The notes beneath the pieces are model-generated. The model was not told where the DNA came from. It made no database searches and saw only the letters and a program-made list of their open reading frames with translations. Below, piece after piece: positions 35,301 through 42,989 of a stretch of 64,000 nt of DNA; the stretch's first letter is position 1, and every line of letters begins with the position of its first letter. The stretch comes from RGIG8700 sp045648505 (GTDB lineage: Bacteria > Bacillota > Clostridia > RGIG6154): assembly GCA_045648505.1 (NCBI GenBank), contig JAZROD010000019.1:1-64000 (forward strand), written 5' to 3'. Both the position numbers and the translations under genes were made by a program.

Positions 35301-36770
35301 CATCGGGTTTCCCCACATCTCAATCATCATTTTTCTTTCTTCTTCGGTTCCTCTTTCATAATCTTCCCACTGATCAGGTTCCCACTTTACCTTTTTGCTT
35401 TCCGCTTCTTCTTTAACCTCTTCACTTTGCTGACTTGCAGTAGCATAGGCAATGCCAAGTGCCATAATACAGTCGTCGTGCGCACCGTTTTGCGCTTCAG
35501 GTCTGCCTTTTTCGTTTCGGACAAATGTGAGCATCTCAAGCAGAGTATCTTCGTCAACAATCAGTTCAGGTGTCTCTCTTACAATTTCAACAAGCCCTGC
35601 AATAAGCGAAGGTCTTGTAAGTTTTGTTGTTTTAAAGCCGTAGCTCTGCACAAGCTTATGTGTATATGTATCCTCTCGCTCTCTCACATACATATTCGTA
35701 TATCCAAGCATCTCAAGTCGCTTCACAGGATATGTTGAATAATTCGATTCCACACCAACCAATGCATTATTGAAATATTTCCCAAGACAGTACATCTGAT
35801 TTGAATAAATATCTTCGTCAAACTGATGGCGAAGCATTGCAACCTGTTTTTTTGTTGCATTGTCAATAACTGCTCCTATAAACCAGTCCGAACCTTCCCC
35901 TGCAGTATCTCCGCCAACCACATAAGGATGTCCTTTTATTGCATCCTCATAAATCTTGATATATCCGTCTTCATCCTCCACAAACTTGATATTTGTTATT
36001 CTGTCTCCTTCTATGTCATAATCAAAATAACCAACCTTCACAGGCTTAATTCCTTTGTTAAGCTGCTCCTGAACATTAATCGCTTTAAATACTGTCTTGC
36101 CGTAAACACCCCATTCACCAAGGCAGTAAACTGCATAATAGTAAGGATCAATATCTTTGTAGCTTTCATAAAGCTCAATGTCTTCTTTGCTCAAAAATTT
36201 GTTGTCTTTGTATGTAGTCTTTAATACTTTAACCTTCGGGCTTTTCTTTTCAAAAAATCTCTTTTTCAGCCAATGGTTAACAGATATTGGGTTGAAGCTT
36301 AAAACCGTCTGCTTCTTTGTGTTTCCACCCCTCAAACGGAAATCAAGCTGATTTAAACTTTTTTCCAATGCCTCTGTAGCTTCTTCAATCCATATTTCCG
36401 TTAGTTCACCTCTCGGAAATGTGATAGATTTAAGCTTTTCAGAATCATCAAGTCCCTTGAATATAATTGTGTTACCTGTAGCTTTACAAGTAATCTGCAG
36501 ATTGCTTTGGTTAATCTTAAAGTATCTTGAAAGCCCCCATTTGTTTATAACCTGGTTTAAAAGTGCAAAGGTCGAATCTCTGTTTGTTTCTGCAACCTGT
36601 CTTACAACCAAAACATTACAAAGCGGTCTTGTAAGAAGTCTGTATATGTATCTCTGCGCAATAAAAACTGACTTTCCGCTTCCTGCTCCGCCATAGAACA
36701 CAAGATATCTGCTATCATCATCAAGGAATGGCAAATACACATCGTTAAAAACACTCTTTTTTATCTTCAA
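35298..36770 (-). CDS. Terminase large subunit
   Basis: A 490-residue DNA-packaging motor of the PBSX/phage terminase family. Walker A GGAGSGKS near residue 29 (after YLVFYGG), Walker B-like EIWIEEA near 118 (ATPase Glu), and a C-terminal RNase-H-like nuclease with VVGGDTAGEGSDWF (first Asp) near 290, GVESNYST, and DDCIMALGIA at the end. Two-metal DNA cleavage and ATP-driven packaging are well established for the family. Paired with the small subunit just upstream. Confidence 0.95.
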   Translation of the reverse strand: MKIKKSVFNDVYLPFLDDDSRYLVFYGGAGSGKSVFIAQRYIYRLLTRPLCNVLVVRQVAETNRDSTFALLNQVINKWGLSRYFKINQSNLQITCKATGNTIIFKGLDDSEKLKSITFPRGELTEIWIEEATEALEKSLNQLDFRLRGGNTKKQTVLSFNPISVNHWLKKRFFEKKSPKVKVLKTTYKDNKFLSKEDIELYESYKDIDPYYYAVYCLGEWGVYGKTVFKAINVQEQLNKGIKPVKVGYFDYDIEGDRITNIKFVEDEDGYIKIYEDAIKGHPYVVGGDTAGEGSDWFIGAVIDNATKKQVAMLRHQFDEDIYSNQMYCLGKYFNNALVGVESNYSTYPVKRLEMLGYTNMYVREREDTYTHKLVQSYGFKTTKLTRPSLIAGLVEIVRETPELIVDEDTLLEMLTFVRNEKGRPEAQNGAHDDCIMALGIAYATASQQSEEVKEEAESKKVKWEPDQWEDYERGTEEERKMMIEMWGNPM

Positions 36771-36834
36771 ACTTAAGCTCTTAATCCTATCACCTCATCC
36801 CGAATTTCGCTTTCTGCACCTACAATTCCTGACC

Positions 36835-36872
36835 ACCAATTGTGCATTGTGAATTGTGCATTGTGAATTATT
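36835..36872 (-). repeat. GTGAATT/GTGCATT heptamer array
   Basis: Tandem units of the form ATTGTGCATTGTGAATT (four heptamers and a partial) sit between the two terminase genes and reach the stop codon of the small subunit. The same units recur near 33370, 37990-38030, 42065-42105 and 47685-47720. Confidence 0.8.
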
Positions 36873-37344
36873 CCTCTAGCCCCACAGTTATAACAACATT
36901 CTCTGTTGCTTCATCCTTCGCAAGAGCCTTTTTGTCATAGAGAACACCTACTGTTCTGACTATTTCCGCAATGCTTGAAATCTGTATTTTATCAAGCTTT
37001 TTCTTAATCGAAATAAGCTCTTTTTCATCAAGTTCGCATTTTTCACAAATCTGCTCAAACAAAAATTCGATATCTGCCTGACTTTTTAAAGCTATATTAA
37101 ATCTCCGATTTAAAAGCTCCATTCCCTTGTCAATAATCTCCTCTGCCGACTTCGCAAAGGATTCCCTTTTATGGTCGAGAAGTTTTGCGAACTTCTTTGT
37201 CTTCTTGTTTCGGAGTATGATTCCCTTAACCGTATTAACTGCCATATCAAGTTCTCTTGCTGTCTCTGAATACGAACCATTGGAAGCATAAAGTGTAAAT
37301 ATCTTAACTATCATCTCATCCGGTGTCTTTTGCCCTCTGCTCAC
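36868..37344 (-). CDS. Terminase small subunit
   Basis: A 158-residue DNA-recognition subunit. N-terminal HTH of the terminase-small type: FTLYASNGSYSETARELDMA and NTVKGIILRNKKTKKF (residues about 15-55). Central coiled coil (FAKSAEEIIDKGMELLNRR) for oligomerisation; C-terminal short tail that would contact the large subunit. It lies upstream of the large-subunit gene, as in most phages of this type. Confidence 0.88.
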   Translation of the reverse strand: MSRGQKTPDEMIVKIFTLYASNGSYSETARELDMAVNTVKGIILRNKKTKKFAKLLDHKRESFAKSAEEIIDKGMELLNRRFNIALKSQADIEFLFEQICEKCELDEKELISIKKKLDKIQISSIAEIVRTVGVLYDKKALAKDEATENVVITVGLEE

Positions 37345-37467
37345 TTTTATCTCCCCTTTCTTTTGTGCTAATTGTATCAGTCTTGCCCTATCAGTTATCG
37401 CAAATTTTTATGCACAAAAAAGAAGCCCTTAAGGCCTCTCCCATTAATTGTGAATTATGAATCGTTC

Positions 37468-37731
37468 TCACCAACTCTCATAAAATTTTTTGCGTAACAC
37501 ATATAGAGTCCCCTCCGACAAATAGTGCTTAAGACTTATCTTAACCGCACTGCTCTCCGTCGTGATGAACTCAAACAAAGCTTTTTTATATTCTTCTCCC
37601 CCGATCTCTTCGCAAAGTCTCGAAATCTTCTCCTGAACCTTTCTCGGTTGGTTCTTAAAGTCAAGACAAACAAAGTAAATCAGACCTTGTTTGTTATAAG
37701 GGACCTTTATCCCCTTTTTCTTTTTAAACAT
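37468..37731 (-). CDS. Small basic phage protein
   Basis: An 87-residue protein, Lys/Arg-rich at the N-terminus (MFKKKKG), then LIYFVCLDFKNQPRKVQEKI and ALFEFITTESSAVKISLKHYL. Not recognised with certainty; a one-domain mixed alpha/beta protein. ATG at 37731 with AAGGAGG close by. Located between the Rep-like gene and terminase, where packaging accessory proteins often lie. Confidence 0.55.
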   Translation of the reverse strand: MFKKKKGIKVPYNKQGLIYFVCLDFKNQPRKVQEKISRLCEEIGGEEYKKALFEFITTESSAVKISLKHYLSEGTLYVLRKKFYESW

Positions 37732-37837
37732 TTTCCTCCTTCGTCCCAAATCTCACTTTTATTCGCATTGCTCTGCAATTCTCACTTTCGCTCGTTTGCT
37801 CCTCTTTCCCAATGCCCCTTACGGTTCATCGGGAGCC

Positions 37838-37900
37838 CTGAACTCCTAACTCCTAACTTCTAACTTCTAACTCCCAATTCCTAACTCCTAACTCAAAACC
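37838..37900 (-). repeat. AACTCCT heptamer array
   Basis: About eight tandem 7-base units of CCTAACT/TCTAACT/CCTAATT type fill most of the gap between the small basic gene and the Rep-like gene. No gene signal was seen in the remainder of 37750-37994. Confidence 0.8.
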
Positions 37901-37994
37901 TCTCGCACTTCTCCCGGTCTTGGTTGATATGTTAATATAGCATACGAGCCTTGTAAGACGAGCACCCTCGTCTTTAAAAATAGATAGTGTTTCT

Positions 37995-38780
37995 TCAATT
38001 GTGAATTGTGAATTGTGCATTGTGAATTATCCCAAACACTTTCATATAATATCCGTGATTGAATTCATTCTCTTTAATCTGTATATCTGTAATTTCATAA
38101 CCCGGATATAATTTATCAAATACTTCTTTATATTTATTAAGGAACAAAGCCTGTCCCATTTCATTCAAATCCTTTTGCATTTCCTTCATTCTTAAATTTG
38201 AAATAACATTGTTTTTCTCTTTCGCCTGTGGCTTAAGCATATTTTTAGTGCAATTCCATTTTCTGAAGCCACAATGCTTTTGTTTTGTCATATAATGTGC
38301 AAGGCCTTTAAGCCCGTCTTTTCCAAATTTAAGCCTTTTTGTGTTGGCATAGCCCTTCTTCCATTCGCTTTCAAGGATATCTCTGTCAACACCTCCAGTT
38401 ATTGTTACATGATGATGTATTCTGTCCGAATTATCGCTTTTTGCAATAATCCATATAATCTTAAGCTCGATGCCGAGCTTCTTATAATATTTAGCAATTC
38501 TTCTTTTATAGTTCCGCGAATCTTTCAAAGCTTCTTCATATGTAGCAGGATAGCTTCCTTCATTATATGTAAGGTGAAGCTCAATATCTTTCTTGCTGAA
38601 GTTTAAGTGAAGAAGTCGCACAAAATACTGCATAGCATTATAATCATTAAGCCTCTGCTGCACTTCTGATGTAGGCTTCGCCTTCTTATTTCTCTGTCCC
38701 GGTTTCTTATAAACAGGAAACACTGCAGCATCCATATATTCACCGCATTTATAACTTATCTGTCTGTATGACCTCTCCAC
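37995..38780 (-). CDS. HUH-type rolling-circle Rep-like protein
   Basis: A 261-residue protein resembling the REP_ORF2-G2P type of rolling-circle proteins. Diagnostic is IHHHVTITGG near residue 140, a His-hydrophobic-His metal motif (HHH + V) of HUH endonucleases. Downstream KGLAHYMTKQ contains a candidate nucleophilic Tyr near 190. Conserved Cys in KHCGFRKWNCTKN. Start chosen at GTG 38780, which has GAGGTGGAG just upstream; a longer ATG frame reads through a hairpin repeat. The last nine residues (NAQFTIHN) are encoded by the intergenic repeat. Role in phage replication is inferred. Confidence 0.75.
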   Translation of the reverse strand: MERSYRQISYKCGEYMDAAVFPVYKKPGQRNKKAKPTSEVQQRLNDYNAMQYFVRLLHLNFSKKDIELHLTYNEGSYPATYEEALKDSRNYKRRIAKYYKKLGIELKIIWIIAKSDNSDRIHHHVTITGGVDRDILESEWKKGYANTKRLKFGKDGLKGLAHYMTKQKHCGFRKWNCTKNMLKPQAKEKNNVISNLRMKEMQKDLNEMGQALFLNKYKEVFDKLYPGYEITDIQIKENEFNHGYYMKVFGIIHNAQFTIHN

Positions 38781-38804
38781 TTCTCCACCTCTTTTCTCTG
38801 CCGT

Positions 38805-38870
38805 AAGGCAATATCTTTGTGCATAGTACAATATCTCTACGAAGTAATATCACTCGCATAGCGAATATAA
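38805..38870. repeat. Second mini-hairpin array
   Basis: TGCC-gtaa-GGCA, TTGTgcataGTACAA, TAC-gaa-GTA and TCGC-at-AGCGA follow each other with atatct/atatca linkers. Same design as 35210-35300. Confidence 0.65.
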
Positions 38871-38871
38871 C

Positions 38872-39009
38872 TTATCTTAACAAAAACCATTTCCAAAACA
38901 ACGGCAAATCACTATGAGTCACCGTATCAAATATAATTTTTGAGATACCCACAATAGCAATCGCAACAACAATTAATATTAAACAATATTTCCATTCTGC
39001 ATTTTGCAT
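38872..39009 (-). CDS. Small membrane protein (45 aa)
   Basis: ATG at 39009 opens a 45-codon frame with one clear membrane helix (CLILIVVAIAIVGISKIIF, residues about 9-27) and an aromatic tail (LPLFWKWFLLR). GGAG and GGGG lie upstream. Its first bases come from a heptamer repeat. Unknown function; single-pass phage peptides of this kind are common. Confidence 0.5.
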   Translation of the reverse strand: MQNAEWKYCLILIVVAIAIVGISKIIFDTVTHSDLPLFWKWFLLR

Positions 39010-39033
39010 TTACCCCAACTCCTAACTTCTCAC

Positions 39034-39192
39034 TTAAACCCATTTCATCTTTTTAAGTTCTCTGCAACTTGCATAAAACGCCTTCTGCTTTTTCGGTATG
39101 TAAAACCATAACGCTTTTCTGTATTCTTTAAGTAAGAATTTATCACCCCGATAGCCCACAAGCTTATAATATCTTCCTTTATACTTATACAT
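39034..39192 (-). CDS. Small Lys/Tyr-rich phage protein
   Basis: A 52-residue basic protein (MYKYKGRYYKLVGYRGDKF, then YRKALWFYIPKKQ). ATG at 39192 has GAGGAGAGG upstream. Not recognised; likely a DNA- or RNA-associated early protein by charge alone. Confidence 0.5.
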   Translation of the reverse strand: MYKYKGRYYKLVGYRGDKFLLKEYRKALWFYIPKKQKAFYASCRELKKMKWV

Positions 39193-39244
39193 TGTTCCTC
39201 TCCTCGTCTCAAATTTCGCTTTCTGCACTTACAATTTCTAATTC

Positions 39245-39597
39245 CTAACTCCTAATTCCTAACTCATCAACAATCCTGTCCAAATCCTCAATAGATATAT
39301 ATGCTCTGAACTTCCCATCGTCTCCCTTGTGGAAGTCCTGATGCTCGTTGCACTTTTCTCTTAACTGTTGTAGTGCTTCGGTTTTTATTTCGCTATACAA
39401 TTTGCCACTGTCGGCAAATTGATGGTTTTCTTTTTCCAGCCTCTTAATCTCTGCCTTTTGGCGATTGATTAGGTTGATACTTTCCTTATCTGTCTTCTTC
39501 GACAGTTGCCATCAGGTTCATACATACAGTCTTCGCAATTCCCCTTTAAACAAATCTCCAAAGCCTTCACATTCTCTGCATCTGTTAATTTATTCAC
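39245..39597 (-). pseudogene. Frameshifted phage coiled-coil gene
   Basis: GTG at 39597 starts NKLTDAENVKALEICLKGNCEDCMYEPDGNC, the opening of a small cysteine-bearing coiled-coil family frequent in clostridial phages. After GNC the frame ends in RRRQIRKVST. A one-base shift at about 39507 moves into the frame KKTDKESINLINRQ and KAEIKRLEKENHQF, which is the family's expected helical continuation, and this runs to TAG at 39245. So the gene has one frame lesion, or uses a programmed shift. The 3' end lies in the AACTCCT array. Confidence 0.65.
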
Positions 39598-39805
39598 GCA
39601 CCGTACCCCACTTTATCTCTTTAACTACTTCATCATAAGACATATCGACCTCAAAATAATCTTGTTCCTCTGCATTTGGAACAGAAAATGCCATATAAAT
39701 ACGACAACTGTTTTCGTCAATTTCAACTACTTCTTCAATGTGTTTAATATTTATCAATCTTCTGTTTTCACAACCGAATGCTTTAATCTCAATAAATTTG
39801 CTCAC
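39590..39805 (-). CDS. Small FlbD-like phage protein
   Basis: A 71-residue protein: KFIEIKAFGCENRRLINIKH, HIEEVVEIDENSCRIYMAF, ending in DMSYDEVVKEIKWG. The pattern of two strands, a 'hIxxI' element and a C-terminal SYDEVhxxI helix resembles FlbD-like small proteins found in phages. Function unknown. Its stop overlaps the start of the frameshifted gene. Confidence 0.5.
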   Translation of the reverse strand: MSKFIEIKAFGCENRRLINIKHIEEVVEIDENSCRIYMAFSVPNAEEQDYFEVDMSYDEVVKEIKWGTVRE

Positions 39806-39823
39806 TTAATCATCTCCATACAC

Positions 39824-40024
39824 TTATTTTATTTTTCTTTCTACCACCGAAACAATCTTTTTTTCAACTTCTTCTTTAATTTTTCGCCATTCTTTTTCTC
39901 TTTTCCAAAATGGCATTCTTTTAATTGTATTCATAATCCTACAGCATTCAATAGCCTGTATAAAAGTCCAGCAACCATCACATGCTCTCTGATTGCACCA
40001 AGCAACAAACTCTTTGTATTTCAC
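39824..40024 (-). CDS. Small Cys/Trp-rich phage protein
   Basis: A 66-residue protein with four cysteines in the first 28 residues (WCNQRACDGCW, ECC), then an amphipathic Lys/Glu/Arg helix (KIKEEVEKKIVSVVERKI). The Cys layout suggests metal binding. It is one base from the preceding gene, so part of a tight early operon. Confidence 0.5.
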   Translation of the reverse strand: MKYKEFVAWCNQRACDGCWTFIQAIECCRIMNTIKRMPFWKREKEWRKIKEEVEKKIVSVVERKIK

Positions 40025-40213
40025 TTAATCACCTCTATTCATTTCCTCAAATGTCATATTTTTGATGCCAATATACTCATTGTCTGTTAAACGGACTTTA
40101 GAAACAGCCTCATTTCTATCTTTGGCAAATACAACACCTGTTCTTGTTTTGTTATAATTCAAATCACCTGTATGGTGTCTTTCGCAATAATACTCAATCA
40201 TAAATTTCTTCAC
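40025..40213 (-). CDS. Small phage protein
   Basis: A 62-residue protein (EYYCERHHTGDLNYNKTRTG and AKDRNEAVSKVRLTDNEYIG). Resembles small one-domain phage proteins with a strand-strand-helix layout ('A..r.eAi.kv'). Function unknown. Stop and the next start are adjacent. Confidence 0.5.
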   Translation of the reverse strand: MKKFMIEYYCERHHTGDLNYNKTRTGVVFAKDRNEAVSKVRLTDNEYIGIKNMTFEEMNRGD

Positions 40214-40278
40214 TTAATCACCTCACTCCAACAAATACAAGGTATGCCACACACCCACAAAAAGGACAAGGTTTTAAT

Positions 40279-40605
40279 TCAGCCAATGTCAACACCTCTT
40301 TTTTTCATTATCTTGTCAAAAGCCTTATGAAATTTTTCTGCGTTTTTCCCCCGAAGCACTTTATCAGGCTTATCTCTTGCAAACTCATATAAACTTTTCC
40401 TCCAAGTTTCATCTTCAACCATTAAAAATTCATCTTTTTTAACCAAAGGTTGGCTTATGAAATAACAATTCGTTGGGAATTGTTCCATATCCAATACAAG
40501 CAGACTTTCAGGATGTGCTAAAATTATTTGAGCGACTTTAAAGTCAAAATCTTCAACAAGTTTTCTTAAATTCTCTATAGCCTTTTCAGGTGTTATTGCC
40601 ATCAT
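40279..40605 (-). CDS. Phage hypothetical protein
   Basis: A 108-residue mixed alpha/beta protein (ITPEKAIENLRKLVEDFDFK, LVLDMEQFPTNCYFIS, then a basic helix KNAEKFHKAFDKIMKKRG). No family recognised. Ribosome site AGAAAGGAGA lies before ATGATG. In the early - strand operon. Confidence 0.5.
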   Translation of the reverse strand: MMAITPEKAIENLRKLVEDFDFKVAQIILAHPESLLVLDMEQFPTNCYFISQPLVKKDEFLMVEDETWRKSLYEFARDKPDKVLRGKNAEKFHKAFDKIMKKRGVDIG

Positions 40606-40631
40606 ATATCTCCTTTCTTTGAATTGCGATT

Positions 40632-41018
40632 TTATTTATTGTTTTCTTCCTTTCTTCGAACATCAACAGACACATCAAAACCATTTGCAAACTGTCTTTT
40701 TATTTCTGTCGTTAAAGCATCTTTAACAGTTGCACTGCCTTCCCATCGTGAATAACCGCCGATTATCTTATCTATTTGATTTCTGACTTCTCTTTCGGCC
40801 ATAGTATTCATCTTATCTTTTATAAACGATTCCACGTTTTGTTTATTCATTGCAGAGCGAAAATAACCGTCAATGATTTTATCTAATCTCTGCACAACCT
40901 CATTTTTCGATATTGCATTTTCGATGTGTTCACGGACAACCGCCTTAATAGCAAGATTGTCAATTTCATCGAGTATGGCTTTTTTAACCATTACATTTAT
41001 TTGGTTTTCTAAATTCAT
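40632..41018 (-). CDS. Helical phage hypothetical protein
   Basis: A 128-residue, almost entirely helical protein with an internal repeat: 'EIDNLAIKAVVREHIENAI' followed by 'VQRLDKIIDGYFRSA' and 'VRNQIDKIIGGYSRWEG'. The duplicated DKIIxGY element suggests an oligomeric coiled-coil protein. Function unknown. AGGAAGAA lies upstream. Confidence 0.5.
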   Translation of the reverse strand: MNLENQINVMVKKAILDEIDNLAIKAVVREHIENAISKNEVVQRLDKIIDGYFRSAMNKQNVESFIKDKMNTMAEREVRNQIDKIIGGYSRWEGSATVKDALTTEIKRQFANGFDVSVDVRRKEENNK

Positions 41019-41036
41019 TTTAAATTCTTCCTCTCC

Positions 41037-41135
41037 TTAAAATCGTTCTTCTATCTTCTTAATTTTTATAGTTCCATTTTTACATCTAAACAGTTTAAAT
41101 TTAGGACTTTGATATTTTAGAGTTTTCAACCACAT
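41037..41135 (-). CDS. Very small basic phage peptide (32 aa)
   Basis: ATG at 41135 with AAGGAG eight bases upstream; 32 codons, strongly basic (KTLKYQSPKFKLFRCKNG). It ends in the same EERF/KERF tail and the same CTTAAAATCGTTCTT DNA as the next gene, suggesting a local duplication. Only the ribosome site supports it. Confidence 0.35.
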   Translation of the reverse strand: MWLKTLKYQSPKFKLFRCKNGTIKIKKIEERF

Positions 41136-41147
41136 AATCATCACTCC

Positions 41148-41330
41148 TTAAAATCGTTCTTTATGTCTTGTTAATTTTCTTAATATCTTCGGTAATTTAA
41201 ACTTTTTACCGCATACTGTAATTGAATGAACTTCCCATATTCCTTTTTTTCGATAACATACATAGCCAAAATATTTAGTTCTACCGACACAAACACAATC
41301 AGCTTTTTTTAATTTTTCTATATCAGCCAT
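41148..41330 (-). CDS. Small basic phage protein
   Basis: A 60-residue Cys/Lys-rich protein (IEKLKKADCVCVGRTKYFG and KKFKLPKILRKLTRHKERF). Unknown function. Shares its C-terminal tail and downstream sequence with the 32-residue peptide next to it. AAAGGAGAG is six bases before ATG. Confidence 0.5.
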   Translation of the reverse strand: MADIEKLKKADCVCVGRTKYFGYVCYRKKGIWEVHSITVCGKKFKLPKILRKLTRHKERF

Positions 41331-41346
41331 TATGTATCTCTCCTTT

Positions 41347-41442
41347 CTAACGCTTTGATGATTGATAAATTAAAATCATCCAAAGCACACATGCAACTTC
41401 AATGCCAATACCAATTATCGCTCTACAAATTAAATCAAACAT
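41347..41442 (-). CDS. Small membrane peptide (31 aa)
   Basis: ATG at 41442 with AAAGGGGAG seven bases upstream; the frame is nearly all one membrane helix (AIIGIGIEVACVLWMILIYQ). It overlaps the end of the preceding gene by eight bases, which is typical of coupled phage genes. Unknown function. Confidence 0.5.
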   Translation of the reverse strand: MFDLICRAIIGIGIEVACVLWMILIYQSSKR

Positions 41443-41716
41443 TTGTATCTCCCCTTTCCCCACTCGGACAATAACCGTCTTTATCTGTCACCTTGTTTTT
41501 TATAGTGCAATAACAAGCTGTCCCTTCTTCTCCGTCTACTGTCTTTGAAAAAATGCTCACACCGCCGTGTTTACACTTGCCACATCTGACAACTTCCACA
41601 AAGTCGGTTTTCTTTTTAAAATTTTCGCACCGCTCTTCAACATCGTTACAACAATTTTTATCTCCGTAGTACGGTTTAGGACACACATCATAGTGAATAC
41701 AATCATTACAAGTCAT
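41435..41716 (-). CDS. Cysteine-rich zinc-finger-like phage protein
   Basis: A 93-residue protein with about 13 cysteines: TCNDCIHYDVCPKPYYG at the start and RCGKCKHGG near 45, then ACYC and GYCPSGER. The paired CxxC and CxC elements suggest zinc-ribbon folds. Small proteins of this type are frequent in clostridial phages; function unknown. Overlaps both neighbours by a few bases. Confidence 0.65.
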   Translation of the reverse strand: MTCNDCIHYDVCPKPYYGDKNCCNDVEERCENFKKKTDFVEVVRCGKCKHGGVSIFSKTVDGEEGTACYCTIKNKVTDKDGYCPSGERGDTNV

Positions 41717-42111
41717 TCCGCCTTACCTCCGTCCATTTTTGCACCGCAATTACCACAGTAATTTAAAAAATCTCCGCCTAACTTTCCACATACAGAACAA
41801 TAAGGCTCATCACATTCGTATCTGTTATCAAGGGTGACGGTGTGAGGATTGTTAAACTCATCATAAGCTGTTCTTCTCTCAAATCCCCCTCTGTGTCGGT
41901 GCTTATATATCCACTCTCCGTGCTTCACTTCCATAACATCTGCGGCAGGTGCATTGCCGAGCAAATCTAAAACAACTCTTTGCAACAGTTCGCCCTCAAA
42001 TGCCATATTCCCAAATGCAGGAGATGCCTCTATTCGGTTTGCAAACATTTCAGCATCAATATATTTTCGTTGTGCATTGTGAATTGTGCATTGTGCATTG
42101 TCTTTCGCCAT
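41713..42111 (-). CDS. Phage zinc-ribbon protein with repeat-derived N-terminus
   Basis: A 132-residue protein. The core is typical for clostridial phages: YIDAEMFANRI near 17, APAADVMEVKHGEW in the middle, and YCSVCGKLGGDFLNYCGNCG at the C-terminus, a CxxC-x10-CxxC zinc ribbon. Residues about 4-14 (DNAQCTIHNAQ) come from an intergenic heptamer array that has been read into the gene. ATG at 42111 overlaps the upstream stop (TGATG). Confidence 0.65.
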   Translation of the reverse strand: MAKDNAQCTIHNAQRKYIDAEMFANRIEASPAFGNMAFEGELLQRVVLDLLGNAPAADVMEVKHGEWIYKHRHRGGFERRTAYDEFNNPHTVTLDNRYECDEPYCSVCGKLGGDFLNYCGNCGAKMDGGKAE

Positions 42112-42302
42112 CACCCCTCACCGCCTTTCCGTTTTCTTCGCTTCAACTCTGCTTTTAATTCTTTTGTTGAAAATCTTTTTAAAATGAGAGCATTTTCAAA
42201 TCCTGTTAAATCACTTTCCTCATCTTCGTCTGCACCTATAAACTCTATTTTTTTTAAATTCAAAATATCTTGATTGATAAACTCATCCAATTTTAAAAAC
42301 AT
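42111..42302 (-). CDS. Small charged phage protein
   Basis: A 63-residue protein with an acidic middle (GADEDEESDLTGFE) and a basic C-terminus (ELKAELKRRKRKGGEG). Not recognised. Coupled at both ends: it abuts the ASCH gene upstream and overlaps the zinc-ribbon gene downstream. Confidence 0.5.
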   Translation of the reverse strand: MFLKLDEFINQDILNLKKIEFIGADEDEESDLTGFENALILKRFSTKELKAELKRRKRKGGEG

Positions 42303-42979
42303 TATTCAACACCGCCTTTCTCTGCAATATGGTCTATATAACACCAACTCTGTGGCGGTCTTTTTAATGGTTTTACCGATTTAAAATCATATTCGTATGG
42401 TAAACGGCAATCATCTTCTACATTGTAGCCGTTGCCTTTATCAAACCACTTACATTCGTTGCAATCATTACAAGAACAATCACCCTCAACAACAAACTCG
42501 TTCAACTCTTTAGGCTTGTCATAAATTACAAGGTCGGATATGTGCCAACCGTAGAGTGTAACAAAGCCTACGCCTGTGTACTTTTTAAGTTCTGCATATC
42601 CAATACGACTTGTCTTGTAAAAGAATGTGTCTTTGTAAGGTATATCCCCATCATTTGACCATTCTATAAAGCCTATTTTGTCCCCGTCTTCGTCTATTGC
42701 AATGCTTGCAATGGATTCATAGCAATCATCATCAACAAATTCGCATTCGTAATTAAGAATCGCTTGGCACACAAACTCGCCTATGACTTTGCCACCGTCA
42801 ATACATACCCTTTTGGGCTTACCTTTCCCAAATATAGTGTCGTATGCTTTTGTCATATAGATATAACACTTAAAAGGTGTTTCTATCTTCGGTCTTGTTT
42901 TTCTTACCTCTACGGTCTTTTTACCATTGGCAATAAGTTCACACCATTTAGGCTGTATGCTTATCAACACTGCTTTCAT
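42302..42979 (-). CDS. ASCH/PUA-like domain protein
   Basis: A 225-residue protein with an N-terminal ASCH-type domain: MKAVLISIQPKWCELIANGK is the classic start ('hxIqpkwaelIlnGkKtvEvRkt'), then VEVRKTRPKIETPFKCYIYM and GGKVIGEFVC. ASCH domains bind nucleic acid and some act on modified nucleotides; a role here is not established. The second half has a Cys cluster (CSCNDCNECKWF) near 165-177, a likely zinc site, and ends PPQSWCYI. Common in clostridial prophages. Confidence 0.78.
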   Translation of the reverse strand: MKAVLISIQPKWCELIANGKKTVEVRKTRPKIETPFKCYIYMTKAYDTIFGKGKPKRVCIDGGKVIGEFVCQAILNYECEFVDDDCYESIASIAIDEDGDKIGFIEWSNDGDIPYKDTFFYKTSRIGYAELKKYTGVGFVTLYGWHISDLVIYDKPKELNEFVVEGDCSCNDCNECKWFDKGNGYNVEDDCRLPYEYDFKSVKPLKRPPQSWCYIDHIAEKGGVE

Positions 42980-42989
42980 AGTTTCCTCC

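Noticed and set aside
37838..37900. CRISPR array
   Set aside because: Units are only 7 bases with no spacers, and no cas gene is present in the window.
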